Assembly: GCA_038117225.1 (NCBI GenBank)
Contig: JAYOFM010000006.1
Coordinates: 1 to 55,631 of the forward strand
Length of the DNA: 55,631 nt
From: JAYOFM01 sp038117225
GTDB lineage: Bacteria; Pseudomonadota; Alphaproteobacteria; Rhodospirillales; Casp-alpha2
Direction of reading: 5' to 3'
Under the pieces are notes generated by a model. That model searched no databases, was not told where the DNA came from, and was given only the letters and a program-made list of their open reading frames with translations. Below are positions 33,111-43,327 of the stretch, piece after piece (position 1 is the first letter of the stretch; each line of letters begins with the position of its first letter). Made by a program: the position numbers and the translations under genes.

Positions 33111-35138
33111 ATGAGCAATCGAATTGTCCTCGACATCACAGACCGCCAGTCCTTCGCCGGCGGCCGCGGATTTGGCGACTCCGGCGCCTACGAGCGTCTA
33201 CGCGGTCGCGCGCGCATCGCCGTTGATCCGGCGGCACCGGCACAGGCGGGAATCGTCGATCTGGACAAGGCGCCGGTGAATGGCGACGGGTTGGTCGAAT
33301 TCTCCACCGACGTCTGCATCCTGAAGCCCGTCGATCCAGCCAAGGGCAATCGCCGCCTGTTCTTCGATTACGGCAATCGCGGCAACATGCGCATGCTGCA
33401 GTTCTTCAACGATGCCGCGGCTTCCAACGACCCGATGACGCCCGGCCATGCCGGTAATGGATTCCTGTTCCGGCGCGGCTACAGTGTGGTGTGGGGGGCC
33501 TGGCAGGGGGATATCCTTCCAGGCGACGGGCGGCTCTGCCTCGACGTGCCGGTGGCGCGCGATGGCGACGCGCCGATCACCGGTCTGGTGCGATCCGAGT
33601 TCATCTTCGAAAACCCCGGCATCACCTGCCATCCGCTGAGCGGGCGGCCGGCGACCCACAGCTATCCCACGGTATCACGTGATACCCGTCGAGCGAGCCT
33701 GACCCGGCGACGCTATCCCGGCGATGAACGGGAACCAGTATTGCCGGAGGCCTGGTCGTTCGCCGTGGTGCAGACGGGGACCGGTCTCGACGGCCAGGGC
33801 GGCGAGCGCGGCATCGCGCCGTCGGACAGCCATATTTATCTGCCCGGCGGTTTCGAGCCCGGCTGGATTTATGAGTTGGTTTACACGGCTCGCGATCCGT
33901 TGGTGCTGGGGCTCGGCCATGTGGCGGTGCGGGATCTGGTCAGCTTCCTGCGCCACGCCGACGCCGACGACGCCGGTACCGCCAACCCGCTGGCGGCCGG
34001 CGGCGGCATTGAACGCGCCTACGCCTGGGGCCGGTCGCAGACCGGGCGCGCCATCCGTGACTTCATCTATCGCGGATTCAACGCCGACGCGGCCGGGCGC
34101 AAGGTGTTCGACGGTATGCTGCCGCACGTCGCCGGCGCCGGGCGCATGTGGATGAACCATCGCTTCGCCAACGTTACCAGCGCCGCCGGTCAGGACTGGG
34201 AAGCCCACCACCACTACGCCGATTCCTTCCCCTTTGCCTATGCGGAAACAACCGACCCGCACTCGGGCCGCAGCGATGCCATCCTCAAGCGACCGGACAC
34301 GGACCCGCTGGTGCTGCACACGCAGACGGGGACGGAATACTGGCAGCGCCGGGGTTCGCTGGTGCATACGGACCCGCTGGGCAATGACATCGACGATCAT
34401 CCGATGGCGCGGATCTATCTGTGGTCGTCGTCGCAGCATTTCGCCGATCCCAACGAGGAGCGGCCGGCGACATCGTCGGCGTTCCGCAGCCCGTCCAATA
34501 TCGTGCGTACGTCGATGCTGTTCCGCGCCATGCTCGACGCCATGGACCGCTGGGCCAGCGACGGCACGGCGCCGCCCGACAGCCGGGTGCCGCGCCGCGC
34601 CGATGGCACGTTGGTCAGCGTTACCGAATGGCGCGCCGCGTTTCCCGATATACCGGGTGTGCTGAAGCCGCTTCGCGCCGCGCCGCTGCCGCTGTTCGAT
34701 TTCGGTCCCGACGCCGGCATATTCACCACGCAGCCGCCGCGCGTGATCGAGGCCGATGCTTATACCGTGCTCGTGCCGCAGGTCGATGCCGACGGCAACG
34801 ATATCGCCGGTGTTCGCGCGCCGATGGTGGCGGCGCCGCTGGCGACCTACACGGGATGGAATGTCCGGGCGCGTGGCTATGGCAACGGCGCGCTCTACTG
34901 GTTCACCGGTTCGACCCTGGCATTCGCCGACACGGTGGCGGAACGCCACGCGACCGGTGATCCGCGACCGGCGACGGCGGAACGTTATGCCGATGTGGAG
35001 GCTTACAAGGCGGCCATCGAAGCCGCCGCCCGTGCCCTGGTTGCCGACGGATTGATGCTGGAGGAAGACGTGGAGCGCGCCGTCGCCGCCGCCGAGAATT
35101 GGGACCGGCCACGCCACGATGTCGACTTGCCGGGCTGA
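33111..35138 (+). CDS. Alpha/beta hydrolase domain-containing protein (Abhydrolase_10-like)
   Basis: The 675-residue protein resembles the long alpha/beta hydrolase family (Abhydrolase_10) found in many alphaproteobacteria. Visible marks are FFDYGNRGNMRML near residue 82, RRGYSVVWGAWQGDI near 122, YAWGRSQTGRAIRDF with the likely nucleophile S309, and LWSSSQHFADP near 440. No signal peptide is present, although some homologues are exported. The substrate is unknown; esterase or lactonase activity is a guess. A GGGAG site precedes the ATG. It runs divergently from ssrA, sharing a short promoter region. Confidence 0.8.
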   Translation: MSNRIVLDITDRQSFAGGRGFGDSGAYERLRGRARIAVDPAAPAQAGIVDLDKAPVNGDGLVEFSTDVCILKPVDPAKGNRRLFFDYGNRGNMRMLQFFNDAAASNDPMTPGHAGNGFLFRRGYSVVWGAWQGDILPGDGRLCLDVPVARDGDAPITGLVRSEFIFENPGITCHPLSGRPATHSYPTVSRDTRRASLTRRRYPGDEREPVLPEAWSFAVVQTGTGLDGQGGERGIAPSDSHIYLPGGFEPGWIYELVYTARDPLVLGLGHVAVRDLVSFLRHADADDAGTANPLAAGGGIERAYAWGRSQTGRAIRDFIYRGFNADAAGRKVFDGMLPHVAGAGRMWMNHRFANVTSAAGQDWEAHHHYADSFPFAYAETTDPHSGRSDAILKRPDTDPLVLHTQTGTEYWQRRGSLVHTDPLGNDIDDHPMARIYLWSSSQHFADPNEERPATSSAFRSPSNIVRTSMLFRAMLDAMDRWASDGTAPPDSRVPRRADGTLVSVTEWRAAFPDIPGVLKPLRAAPLPLFDFGPDAGIFTTQPPRVIEADAYTVLVPQVDADGNDIAGVRAPMVAAPLATYTGWNVRARGYGNGALYWFTGSTLAFADTVAERHATGDPRPATAERYADVEAYKAAIEAAARALVADGLMLEEDVERAVAAAENWDRPRHDVDLPG

Positions 35139-35223
35139 TCCATCGCGAGTCGCGGCATCGGTGCTCTCTGGTATCAGTTCGGCCGTCCCGAAACCCTTAT
35201 TTTCCGGGGCTTTCCCGCCGGTC

Positions 35224-35251
35224 TTGCGGGCGCCGACTGGCGGCGTAAACT
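35224..35251 (+). promoter_or_regulatory. Candidate promoter of thyA-folA
   Basis: TTGCGG (35224-35229), 16 bp, TAAACT (35246-35251). The predicted start (about 35258) is only a few bases before the ATG at 35261, and no ribosome site is visible, so the message could be leaderless or nearly so. Confidence 0.35.
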
Positions 35252-35260
35252 GATGGCCGC

Positions 35261-36055
<795 letters not shown>

Positions 36056-36071
36056 TCCGCGATCCCTTGGC

Positions 36072-36566
36072 ATGAAAATCACCCTCGTCGTCGCCATGGC
36101 CGAAAATCGGATGATCGGCCGCGCCGGTGGCCTGCCGTGGCGGCTGTCTGGCGATCTGAAGTTCTTCAAGCGGGTGACCATGGGCCATCCGGTGATCATG
36201 GGACGCAAGACTTATCAATCCATCGGCCGCGCCCTGCCTGGACGGCGCAATATCGTCATCACCCGTGACGGCACGTTCAGTGCCGAGGGTATCGATGTCG
36301 TCGCCGGCCTGGACGAGGCGTTGGAGCTTTGCCGCACCACAGACGTTGAGGAAGCGATGATCATCGGCGGGGGTGAGATTTACGCGCAGGTGCTGCCGCG
36401 CGCCGACCGAATTTATCTGACCGAGGTGCACGATATGATCGACGGCGATACCCGCTTTCCGCCGATCGATCCGGCCGAATGGCGTGAAGTGGCGCGCGAA
36501 CGCCAGCAGCCCGAAACGGAAGACGGTCCGGCCTATTCCTTCGTGACGCTGGAACGCCAGTCCTAA
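36072..36566 (+). CDS. folA: Dihydrofolate reductase
   Basis: The 164-residue DHFR has AMAENRMIGRAGGLPWRL at residues 8-25, the substrate-binding Asp D28 (SGDLKFFKRVT), GHPVIMGRKTYQSIG near 36-50 and GGGEIYAQ near 98. It reduces dihydrofolate to tetrahydrofolate with NADPH, recycling the product of ThyA encoded just upstream. The stop TAA shares CTAA with the stop of the convergent gene. Confidence 0.97.
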   Translation: MKITLVVAMAENRMIGRAGGLPWRLSGDLKFFKRVTMGHPVIMGRKTYQSIGRALPGRRNIVITRDGTFSAEGIDVVAGLDEALELCRTTDVEEAMIIGGGEIYAQVLPRADRIYLTEVHDMIDGDTRFPPIDPAEWREVARERQQPETEDGPAYSFVTLERQS

Positions 36567-37120
36567 AGGTGGAAGCAGTCGACCGCGACCCACCATTCCC
36601 GTTCGTGGGGTTTCAAATTGCCGAGATAGACGGCGCCGTCGTGAATGGCCGATTTGTCCGGCGTCGCGCCTTCGACCAAACCGACCACAGTGGTGGCGAC
36701 ACAGATCGAATTAACCTTGAATAGGGCGAATACGTGGCGGCCGTGCTTGCCGTCCGAGGCAAAACGCTTGGTCTGATCGGTTTCGTACCAGCCGGCGGTT
36801 TCCAGCGCCTGGCGCAGGTAGCCCTGCATATCGGCCAGGGTACGGATGCGTTCGCCTTCCATATGCGCGCCGGTGCCGACTGCCAGCAGGCGACACAGCT
36901 TTCCCTGAATGCCTTGATCGTTGGTCGGGAACTCGATGGTGCGGCGGCGAAAGCCGGGACCGACCGGCACGCCGGCTTCCAGCGCGTGGCGCACGGCGTC
37001 GCATTCACTCGGCGGCAGGGCGCGCACGCCTTCCTGCGCCCTGGCCATCGTCGTTCCGCCGGCGACGATCAGCAGCGTGGCAATGACACCGACAAACGCG
37101 AGCGAGGGATACGCTTTCAT
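36563..37120 (-). CDS. Secreted protein of unknown function
   Basis: A 185-residue protein with a signal peptide (MKAYPSLAFVGVIATLLIVAG, likely cut after ARA-Q near residue 29). The mature part has four to five cysteines (PSECDAV, KLCRLL, SICVATT, VDCFHL at the C-terminus), suggesting disulfides, and no family I recognise. The start at 37120 is the one that gives a signal peptide; the frame extends much further upstream into mrp without support. It is 50 bp downstream of mrp on the same strand and may be co-transcribed. It overlaps folA by 4 bp tail to tail. Confidence 0.72.
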   Translation of the reverse strand: MKAYPSLAFVGVIATLLIVAGGTTMARAQEGVRALPPSECDAVRHALEAGVPVGPGFRRRTIEFPTNDQGIQGKLCRLLAVGTGAHMEGERIRTLADMQGYLRQALETAGWYETDQTKRFASDGKHGRHVFALFKVNSICVATTVVGLVEGATPDKSAIHDGAVYLGNLKPHEREWWVAVDCFHL

Positions 37121-37170
37121 GCCGCGCAGTATAGGCGCGCCTCCGCCGACCGCCCAGCCTGCAATACGCC

Positions 37171-38328
37171 CTATTGGATGACGATGCGCGGCGCCTGCGC
37201 GGCCTGACTGGCGAGGCTGGCCTCGATCTGCGACCACACCAGTTCGGCGATCGAGCGATAGCTCTTGGCGTGTTCGCTTTCCGGCTGCGAAACGACGATC
37301 GGTGTGCCGCCATCGGAGGTCTCGCGGATATCCATGTGCAGCGGAATTTCGCCGAGGAACACCATGCCCAGCTTTTCTGCTTCCAGGCGGGCACCGCCGT
37401 GGCTGAAGATGTCCGATCGCTCGCCGCAGTGCGGGCACAGGAAATAGCTCATGTTCTCGATCATGCCGAGCACCGGCACGTCGACCTTGCGGAACATGTT
37501 GAGGCCCTTGCGGGCGTCCAGCAGGGCGATGTCCTGCGGCGTCGAGACGATGACGGCGCCGGTCAACGGTACCTTCTGCGCCATGGTCAGCTGGGCGTCA
37601 CCCGTGCCCGGCGGCATGTCGACCACCAGCACGTCGATTTCGCCCCAATTGACCTCGCGCAGCATCTGTTCCAGCGCCGACTGCACCATCGGACCGCGCC
37701 AGATCATCGGCGTGTCTTCCTCGATCATGAAGCCGATGGACATCACCTTGATGCCATAATTTTCCAGTGGATCGAGGGTTTTGCCGTCGATCGACGTGGG
37801 TTTGCCGGATATGCCCATCATGCGCGGCATGGACGGGCCGTAGATATCGGCGTCCAACAGGCCGACGCGGCGACCGCCGGCGGCCAATGCTAGCGCCAGA
37901 TTGACCGCCGTCGTCGATTTACCGACGCCGCCCTTGCCGGATGCCACGGCGATGATGCTACCGATACCCGGCAGCGCCGCGTTCGACAACGGATTGGGGG
38001 GATTGCCCCCGGTGGGTTCGTGCGCGTGCGGCGGTACCGGCTGGCCTGGTTGGGTCTGCTGGCCGCCCGCGCCGGGTGCGCGCTCGGCCGTCAGCACCAC
38101 GGTGGCGGAGATCACGCCCTTGAGGGCATAGATCGCTTTTTCAGCCTCCTTGCGCAGCGGTTCCAGCTTGGGACCGCGTTCCGGCGATACCTCGATGGCG
38201 AAGGCAACATGGCCGTCGCGGGTCTGCAAGCCGGCGATCATGCCGGCTTCGACAATGCTTTTTCCGCTATCCGGATCGACGACCGCTGCCAATGCCGCGA
38301 GTATTTCTTCCTCGGTCACGCCTGCCAT
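37171..38328 (-). CDS. mrp: Mrp/NBP35 family iron-sulfur carrier ATPase
   Basis: The 385-residue protein has an N-terminal MIP18/DUF59 domain (residues 1-82), a Pro/Gly/Gln linker (about 85-118) and a ParA-like P-loop domain with ASGKGGVGKST (Lys 137) and DADIYGPSMPRMMG. The CPHC pair at about 298-301 binds the bridging iron-sulfur cluster in this family. It delivers [4Fe-4S] clusters to apoproteins. The ATG at 38328 is preferred to an upstream TTG at 38337 on ribosome-site spacing (AGGGA). It is divergent from hflK. Confidence 0.93.
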   Translation of the reverse strand: MAGVTEEEILAALAAVVDPDSGKSIVEAGMIAGLQTRDGHVAFAIEVSPERGPKLEPLRKEAEKAIYALKGVISATVVLTAERAPGAGGQQTQPGQPVPPHAHEPTGGNPPNPLSNAALPGIGSIIAVASGKGGVGKSTTAVNLALALAAGGRRVGLLDADIYGPSMPRMMGISGKPTSIDGKTLDPLENYGIKVMSIGFMIEEDTPMIWRGPMVQSALEQMLREVNWGEIDVLVVDMPPGTGDAQLTMAQKVPLTGAVIVSTPQDIALLDARKGLNMFRKVDVPVLGMIENMSYFLCPHCGERSDIFSHGGARLEAEKLGMVFLGEIPLHMDIRETSDGGTPIVVSQPESEHAKSYRSIAELVWSQIEASLASQAAQAPRIVIQ

Positions 38329-38400
38329 AACTTGCAATTCCCTTTTAAGATGACGATATCAGTGGCGTCGAAGTTGGATTGACGCCATCCGGCGGTTGCG

Positions 38401-38429
38401 TTGCCACTGGGGTACGGCTGCCCTATAAC
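38401..38429 (+). promoter_or_regulatory. Promoter of hflK-hflC
   Basis: TTGCCA (38401-38406), 17 bp, TATAAC (38424-38429), one of the best sigma-70-type matches in the window. The predicted start near 38436 gives a leader of about 115 nt. Confidence 0.5.
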
Positions 38430-38550
38430 CCCGATACAGGCGAAGAACCAGACCTAGGACGTAGCGCGCGGGCGCGAAATTACAAGAACCGATGTGATCG
38501 CCGATGATCGGCATTTATGCGAAACAGGCAGGAAAACGGGAATCAATTTG

Positions 38551-39690
38551 ATGGCATGGAAACCGCAAGGCGGCGGCCCCTGGGGCGGCGGCGGAGGTGA
38601 CGGAGGTGGTCAAGGTCCTTGGGGCGGCGGCGGTGGTCGCGGCCCGGGTGGTCCCGGCATGCCCCAGCCTCCTGATATCGAGGAAATGCTGCGCAAGGGC
38701 CAGGACAGCGTTAAACGGTTCCTGCCGGGCGGTGTCGGCGGCGGCCGGGGTTTGATCCTGGTGGTGCTGGCGGTGGTCGGTTTCTGGCTGGCCAGCGGTT
38801 TCTACCGTGTTCAGCCGGGCGAGGCGGGTGTCGAACTGCTGTTCGGCAAATTCGTCAAGCGCACGTCGGCGGGTCTGAACTACTGGCTTCCCGAGCCCAT
38901 CGGCGAGGTTATCAAGCCGAATGTGGAGCGCACCAACACCATTAACATCGGCTTCCGCGGCGCGGGCGAGGTCGGCCGTGGCCTGAGTGGTCGCGATGTG
39001 CCGCAGGAAAGTCTGATGCTGACCGGCGACCAAAACATCATCGATATCGATCTGGTGGTGCAATGGCGCATCAAGAACGCCGAGCATTTCCTATTTAATA
39101 TCCGTGACCCCGAAGGCACCGCCAAACTGGCGGCCGAGAGCGCCCTGCGCGAGGTCGTTGGCCAGACGCCGCTGGAAGATGTCATCGCCCGGCGTCGCGA
39201 CGAGGTCGAGCGCAAGACGCGCGAGTTGTTGCAACAGATTCTTGATGATTACGGCGCCGGTATCACCATCGCCGAGGTCAAGATGCAGAAAGTCGATCCG
39301 CCGGCGGAAGTCATTGATGCCTTCAATGATGTGCAGCGTGCCAAACAGGATCAGGAACGATCCATCAACGAGGCCATCGCCTATTCGAATGACATCGTTC
39401 CCCGCGCCAAGGGTGAAGCGCAGAAACAGATCACCGAGGCGGAGGCCTACAAGGAACGGGTCATCAAGGATGCCCAGGGTGAGGCCAAGCGCTTCATCTC
39501 GGTCTACGACAGTTTCACCGTCAATAAGGAAGTCACGCAGCGCCGGTTGTTCCTGGAGAAAATGCAAGAGGTTCTCCAGAATTCCGAAAAAGTCATCATC
39601 GATAGCGGCGCCAGTGGTAGTGGCGTGGTGCCCTATCTGCCGTTGCCGGAAATTCAAAAGCGCCAAAAGGCGAAAGGAAGCGGACAATGA
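38551..39690 (+). CDS. hflK: FtsH protease regulator HflK
   Basis: The 379-residue protein starts with a glycine-rich cytoplasmic tail (residues 6-40), has one membrane helix (about 67-85, LILVVLAVVGFWLASGFY) and a periplasmic SPFH/band 7 domain, then a coiled-coil region (AQKQITEAEAYKERVIKDAQ near 308). With HflC it forms the cage around the FtsH protease. The start at 38551 (MAWKPQGG) is chosen over a GTG at 38494 because it matches the family's N-terminus. Its stop overlaps the hflC start as ATGA. Confidence 0.96.
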   Translation: MAWKPQGGGPWGGGGGDGGGQGPWGGGGGRGPGGPGMPQPPDIEEMLRKGQDSVKRFLPGGVGGGRGLILVVLAVVGFWLASGFYRVQPGEAGVELLFGKFVKRTSAGLNYWLPEPIGEVIKPNVERTNTINIGFRGAGEVGRGLSGRDVPQESLMLTGDQNIIDIDLVVQWRIKNAEHFLFNIRDPEGTAKLAAESALREVVGQTPLEDVIARRRDEVERKTRELLQQILDDYGAGITIAEVKMQKVDPPAEVIDAFNDVQRAKQDQERSINEAIAYSNDIVPRAKGEAQKQITEAEAYKERVIKDAQGEAKRFISVYDSFTVNKEVTQRRLFLEKMQEVLQNSEKVIIDSGASGSGVVPYLPLPEIQKRQKAKGSGQ

Positions 39691-40565
39691 AAAAGCCGAT
39701 TTTCGCCATCATCGCGTTGATCCTCGTGGTCAGCGGCGTGGTCGCCTACAGCGCATTGTTTACCGTGCATCAAACGACGCAGGCGCTGGTCCTGCAATTC
39801 GGCAACCCGGTGCGGCTCGAGCGTGAGCCGGGCCTCAAGGTCAAGCTGCCGTTCCTGCAAAACGTGGAATACTATGATCGGCGTATCCTCGACTTGGATC
39901 CGCCGGTGCAGCAGGTGGTGCTGGTCGATCAGAAGCGCATCAATGTCGATGCCTTCGCCCGCTATCGCATTCTGGATGCGTTGGAATTTCGCAAACGCGC
40001 CCAGACCGACGCCAACTTCCGCCAGGTCTTCGGTTCACGGCTCAACGCCGCCGTTCGTTCCGAGGTCGGTCAGATTCAGCTTCCCGACATGCTGACCGAA
40101 AAGCGTGCCCGGGTGATGGGCAAGATTACCGACCAGATGAGGGCGCAGGCGAAGGAATTTGGCATCGAGGTGGTCGATGTCCGCATCGGGCGCACCGACC
40201 TGCCGGAAACGACGGCGCAGGCGGTGTATAACCGCATGCGCTCCGACCGTGTCGCCAGTGCCGCGGAGATCCGCGCCAAGGGCGAGGAAGAGAAACTTAA
40301 GATCAAGGCCAAGGCGGAACAGCAACGCACTGTCATCTTGGCGGAAGCGCGACGTCAGTCGCAAATCCTGCAAGGTGAAGGAGACGCCGAACGCAACCGC
40401 GTGTTGGGGGACGCTTACGGCCGAGATGCTAAGTTCTTCGACTTCTATCGTTCCATGGAGGCCTATGGCGAGGCGTTCGGCGAGGGTACGACCATGGTGT
40501 TGACGCCCGAGTCCGACTTCTTCCGCTACTTCGGCTCCATCGAGGGGAAGCCGGCGGCGCAATGA
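39687..40565 (+). CDS. hflC: FtsH protease regulator HflC
   Basis: The 292-residue partner of HflK has an N-terminal membrane helix (residues 4-24) and a SPFH domain with FTVHQTTQALVLQFGNPVR near 26, FARYRILDAL near 90 and the helical AEQQRTVILAEARRQSQILQ stretch near 210. It assembles with HflK around FtsH in the inner membrane and modulates degradation of membrane proteins. A small DUF2065 gene and a periplasmic Do protease follow, an arrangement common in proteobacteria. Confidence 0.97.
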   Translation: MKKPIFAIIALILVVSGVVAYSALFTVHQTTQALVLQFGNPVRLEREPGLKVKLPFLQNVEYYDRRILDLDPPVQQVVLVDQKRINVDAFARYRILDALEFRKRAQTDANFRQVFGSRLNAAVRSEVGQIQLPDMLTEKRARVMGKITDQMRAQAKEFGIEVVDVRIGRTDLPETTAQAVYNRMRSDRVASAAEIRAKGEEEKLKIKAKAEQQRTVILAEARRQSQILQGEGDAERNRVLGDAYGRDAKFFDFYRSMEAYGEAFGEGTTMVLTPESDFFRYFGSIEGKPAAQ

Positions 40566-40580
40566 TCAACGCGGTCGCCG

Positions 40581-40766
40581 ATGCCTGACCTGGTTGCGGC
40601 GATCGGTCTCGCGATTGCCATCGAGGGGGCGCTTTATGCGCTTTTCCCCGATGGCATGAAGCGGATGATGGCGCAGGTGTTCGAACAACCCTCGGCAAAT
40701 CTGCGCACCGCGGGTCTGGTCGCCGCTGCCGTGGGCGTGGCCATCGTCTGGGTGGTGCGGGGCTAG
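40581..40766 (+). CDS. DUF2065 family small membrane protein
   Basis: A 61-residue protein with two hydrophobic helices (about residues 3-22 and 43-60) joined by FPDGMKRMMAQVFEQP, the characteristic DUF2065 (YjeT-like) pattern. Function is not established. The family is often found next to hflC, as here (15 bp downstream), which suggests a role around the HflKC complex. No clear ribosome site is visible. Confidence 0.85.
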   Translation: MPDLVAAIGLAIAIEGALYALFPDGMKRMMAQVFEQPSANLRTAGLVAAAVGVAIVWVVRG

Positions 40767-40913
40767 AATCGGGGCCGTGGCCCTAGTTCTACCACAATTT
40801 CATGTGATCTAGGCCTCGCGGACTGGAATATCGGTGGAAATGGGCTATATCAATCCCGGTTCGTCGTTGGATTCCCTGTCGCGGCGCGGCATGCAAGAAG
40901 GTGTTGATTGACC

Positions 40914-42395
40914 ATGAAACGTTATTCCAGAGCCGTTGCAGCTACCCGTGTGGATCAGTCCGGGGTCGGACCGTGGGTGTGGGCCGGGCTGTTGGCCCTC
41001 GCGCTGATCGCCTGGTCCGGTGTCGCCAACGCCAAGTCGGCGCCGGAAAGTTTCTCTGGCCTGGCCAAGAAGCTGCTGCCCAAGGTCGTCAATATCTCCA
41101 CCACCCAGAAGGTTGAAGGCCGCGCCGGTCCGGAATTACCGCAGTTGCCTCCGGGATCGCCGTTCGAGGATTTTTTCAAGGATTTCTTCGAGCGCAACCA
41201 GCCGCAACAGCGATCACGCCGCGCCACGTCCCTGGGGTCGGGTTTTATCGTCGATAACAAGGGCTATGTGGTCACCAACAATCACGTGATCCAGGACGCC
41301 GAGGAAATCACCGTCATCCTGCACGACGACACCCGTCTGCCGGCGAAGCTCGTCGGGCGCGATCCCAAGACCGATCTCGCGGTGCTCAAGGTGGAAACCG
41401 AGCTTAAAATTTCACCAGTCGAATTTGGCGATTCCGATAAATCGGAAGTCGGCGACTGGGTTATCGCCATCGGCAATCCCTTCGGCCTCGGCGGCACGGT
41501 GACGGCGGGCATCATTTCCGCCCGCGGTCGCGACATCAACGCCGGCCCTTATGATGACTTTCTGCAGACCGATGCGTCGATCAACCGCGGTAATTCCGGT
41601 GGCCCGATGTTCAATCTCGACGGCGAGGTGATCGGCATCAACACGGCGATTTTCTCGCCGACCGGCGGCAGCGTCGGCATCGGTTTCGCCATCCCGTCCG
41701 CCGTCGCGTCACCGGTGATCCGCCAACTGATCAAGTTCGGCGAGGTCAAGCGCGGCTGGCTCGGCGTTCGCATTCAGACGGTTACCGACGAGCTGGCCGA
41801 ATCCTTTGGGCTCGAGAAAGCCATTGGCGCATTGGTCGCCAGTGTGGTCGCGGGCGGTCCGGCCGAGAAAGCCAAGATCAAGGCCGGCGACGTGATCATC
41901 GGATTCAACGGTCGCGAGGTCTCGGAAATGCGCCGGCTGCCGCGCATGGTGGCGGAAACGGAAGTCGGCAACGATGTGCCGGTGGAAGTCTGGCGTGACC
42001 GCAAGAAGGTCAAGCTGAAGGTGCACATCGGCGAACTCGAAGAAGATCAGAAGCCGACCGAAGTCGCTCGTCGCACCGAAGGGGGAGCGACCAAGGTCGA
42101 GGACCTCGGCCTCGAACTCGCCGCCATCAACGACAAGGTGCGCGAGAAGTTCAGTTTGGGCGAGGACGCCAAGGGCGTCGTCGTGACCGCCGTCGACGAT
42201 GCGGGGCCGGCGGCGGAGAAGGGCATTCGCCCGGGCGATCGCGTCGTCGAGGTCAGCCAGGAAGCGGTGTCATCGCCTGATCAGATCGCCGCCAAGGTGA
42301 CGGAGGCGAAGAAGTCGGGCCGCAAATCCGTGCTGCTGTTGATCGAGGGGCAGGGCCAGATGCGCTTCGTTGCCGTCAAGATCGGCAAGAGCTAG
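40914..42395 (+). CDS. degP: Do/DegP (HtrA) family periplasmic serine protease
   Basis: The 493-residue protein has an N-terminal signal or anchor (residues 20-40, ending GVANA) and a trypsin-like domain with the triad H124 (TNNHVIQD), D154 (PKTDLAVL) and S228 (NRGNSGGPM), followed by two PDZ domains (from about 265 and about 385). It degrades or refolds damaged envelope proteins. The ATG at 40914 is chosen over a TTG two codons earlier; AAGGTG lies upstream. Between it and DUF2065 are 147 bp with a possible TATATC -10 element, so it may have its own promoter in addition to hflKC read-through. Confidence 0.95.
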   Translation: MKRYSRAVAATRVDQSGVGPWVWAGLLALALIAWSGVANAKSAPESFSGLAKKLLPKVVNISTTQKVEGRAGPELPQLPPGSPFEDFFKDFFERNQPQQRSRRATSLGSGFIVDNKGYVVTNNHVIQDAEEITVILHDDTRLPAKLVGRDPKTDLAVLKVETELKISPVEFGDSDKSEVGDWVIAIGNPFGLGGTVTAGIISARGRDINAGPYDDFLQTDASINRGNSGGPMFNLDGEVIGINTAIFSPTGGSVGIGFAIPSAVASPVIRQLIKFGEVKRGWLGVRIQTVTDELAESFGLEKAIGALVASVVAGGPAEKAKIKAGDVIIGFNGREVSEMRRLPRMVAETEVGNDVPVEVWRDRKKVKLKVHIGELEEDQKPTEVARRTEGGATKVEDLGLELAAINDKVREKFSLGEDAKGVVVTAVDDAGPAAEKGIRPGDRVVEVSQEAVSSPDQIAAKVTEAKKSGRKSVLLLIEGQGQMRFVAVKIGKS

Positions 42396-42404
42396 GCGAA
42401 GACA

Positions 42405-43304
42405 TTAGCCGGCGTCGACGAAGTCGGCGCGCCGATATCCCTGAATGTAAAGCAACCCGGTCAGATCGGCGTGGTCCAGCCGCGCGGGCGCGGCGTCGCG
42501 CAACACGGGCTTGCCGCGATAGGCGACGCCCATGCCGGCCATCTTGACCATTTCCAGATCGTTTGCCCCGTCACCGACAGCCATCGTCTCGTGGAGTGGG
42601 ATGCCGCGCGCAGCCGCTACATCGCGCAGCGTTTCCGCCTTGCCGTCGCGTCCGAATATTGGCTCCGTGACACGACCGGTCAGGCGGCCTGCCTCGATCT
42701 CGAAGATGTTGCTGCGCGTTTCATGAAATCCGATCCGCGGGCCGATGCGGGCAGTGAAGTAGTCGAAGCCGCCGGTAACCAAGACCGCGTGGCAGCCATG
42801 CGCGGCCATGGTGCGCACTGCCACCTCGGCGCCGGGGTTGATGGTCGTCTGGTTGTAGACGGTTTCCAGAGCGGATTCTTCTAATCCCGTCAGCATCGCA
42901 ACACGCTCTTGCAGCGCCGTCGGAAAATCAATTTCGCCGGCCATGGCACGCCGCGTGATGGTGGCAACGGCCGCGCCGATGCCGGCATGGGCGGCGACTT
43001 CGTCGAGGGTCTCCTCGGCGACAATTGTGGCATCCATGTCGGACAGCATCAGGCGCTTGCGCCGCCCGGTGAGCGGTTGCGCGATGACGTCGATCTGTCG
43101 GTCACCGATGGCCGACCGCACGGCGGCCTCGGCATCGACCAGGGAAACCCCGGAATAGACCATATCCGTGGCTTCGTCGGGGCCAAGCCATTCCGCCTCG
43201 GCGACGTTCGCACCGAGGGCGTTGAGCCGGGCACCAGCGTCGGCGACAATGGCGGCGTCGAGCGCCCCGGGGCGGGGGCCGATCAGTGTAATGACGGCGT
43301 CCAT
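42405..43304 (-). CDS. serB: Phosphoserine phosphatase
   Basis: The 299-residue HAD-family enzyme has a regulatory N-terminal region (residues 1-75) and a catalytic core with the nucleophile motif LSDMDATIVAEETL (D89, D91), VTGGFDYFTARIG near 175 and MAVGDGANDLEMVKMAG near 242. It performs the last step of serine synthesis, releasing serine from phosphoserine. It is divergent from miaA with only 23 bp between start codons, and its stop is 9 bp from that of degP. Confidence 0.96.
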   Translation of the reverse strand: MDAVITLIGPRPGALDAAIVADAGARLNALGANVAEAEWLGPDEATDMVYSGVSLVDAEAAVRSAIGDRQIDVIAQPLTGRRKRLMLSDMDATIVAEETLDEVAAHAGIGAAVATITRRAMAGEIDFPTALQERVAMLTGLEESALETVYNQTTINPGAEVAVRTMAAHGCHAVLVTGGFDYFTARIGPRIGFHETRSNIFEIEAGRLTGRVTEPIFGRDGKAETLRDVAAARGIPLHETMAVGDGANDLEMVKMAGMGVAYRGKPVLRDAAPARLDHADLTGLLYIQGYRRADFVDAG

Positions 43305-43327
43305 GGCGAGATTGGCGGATCCTTAGA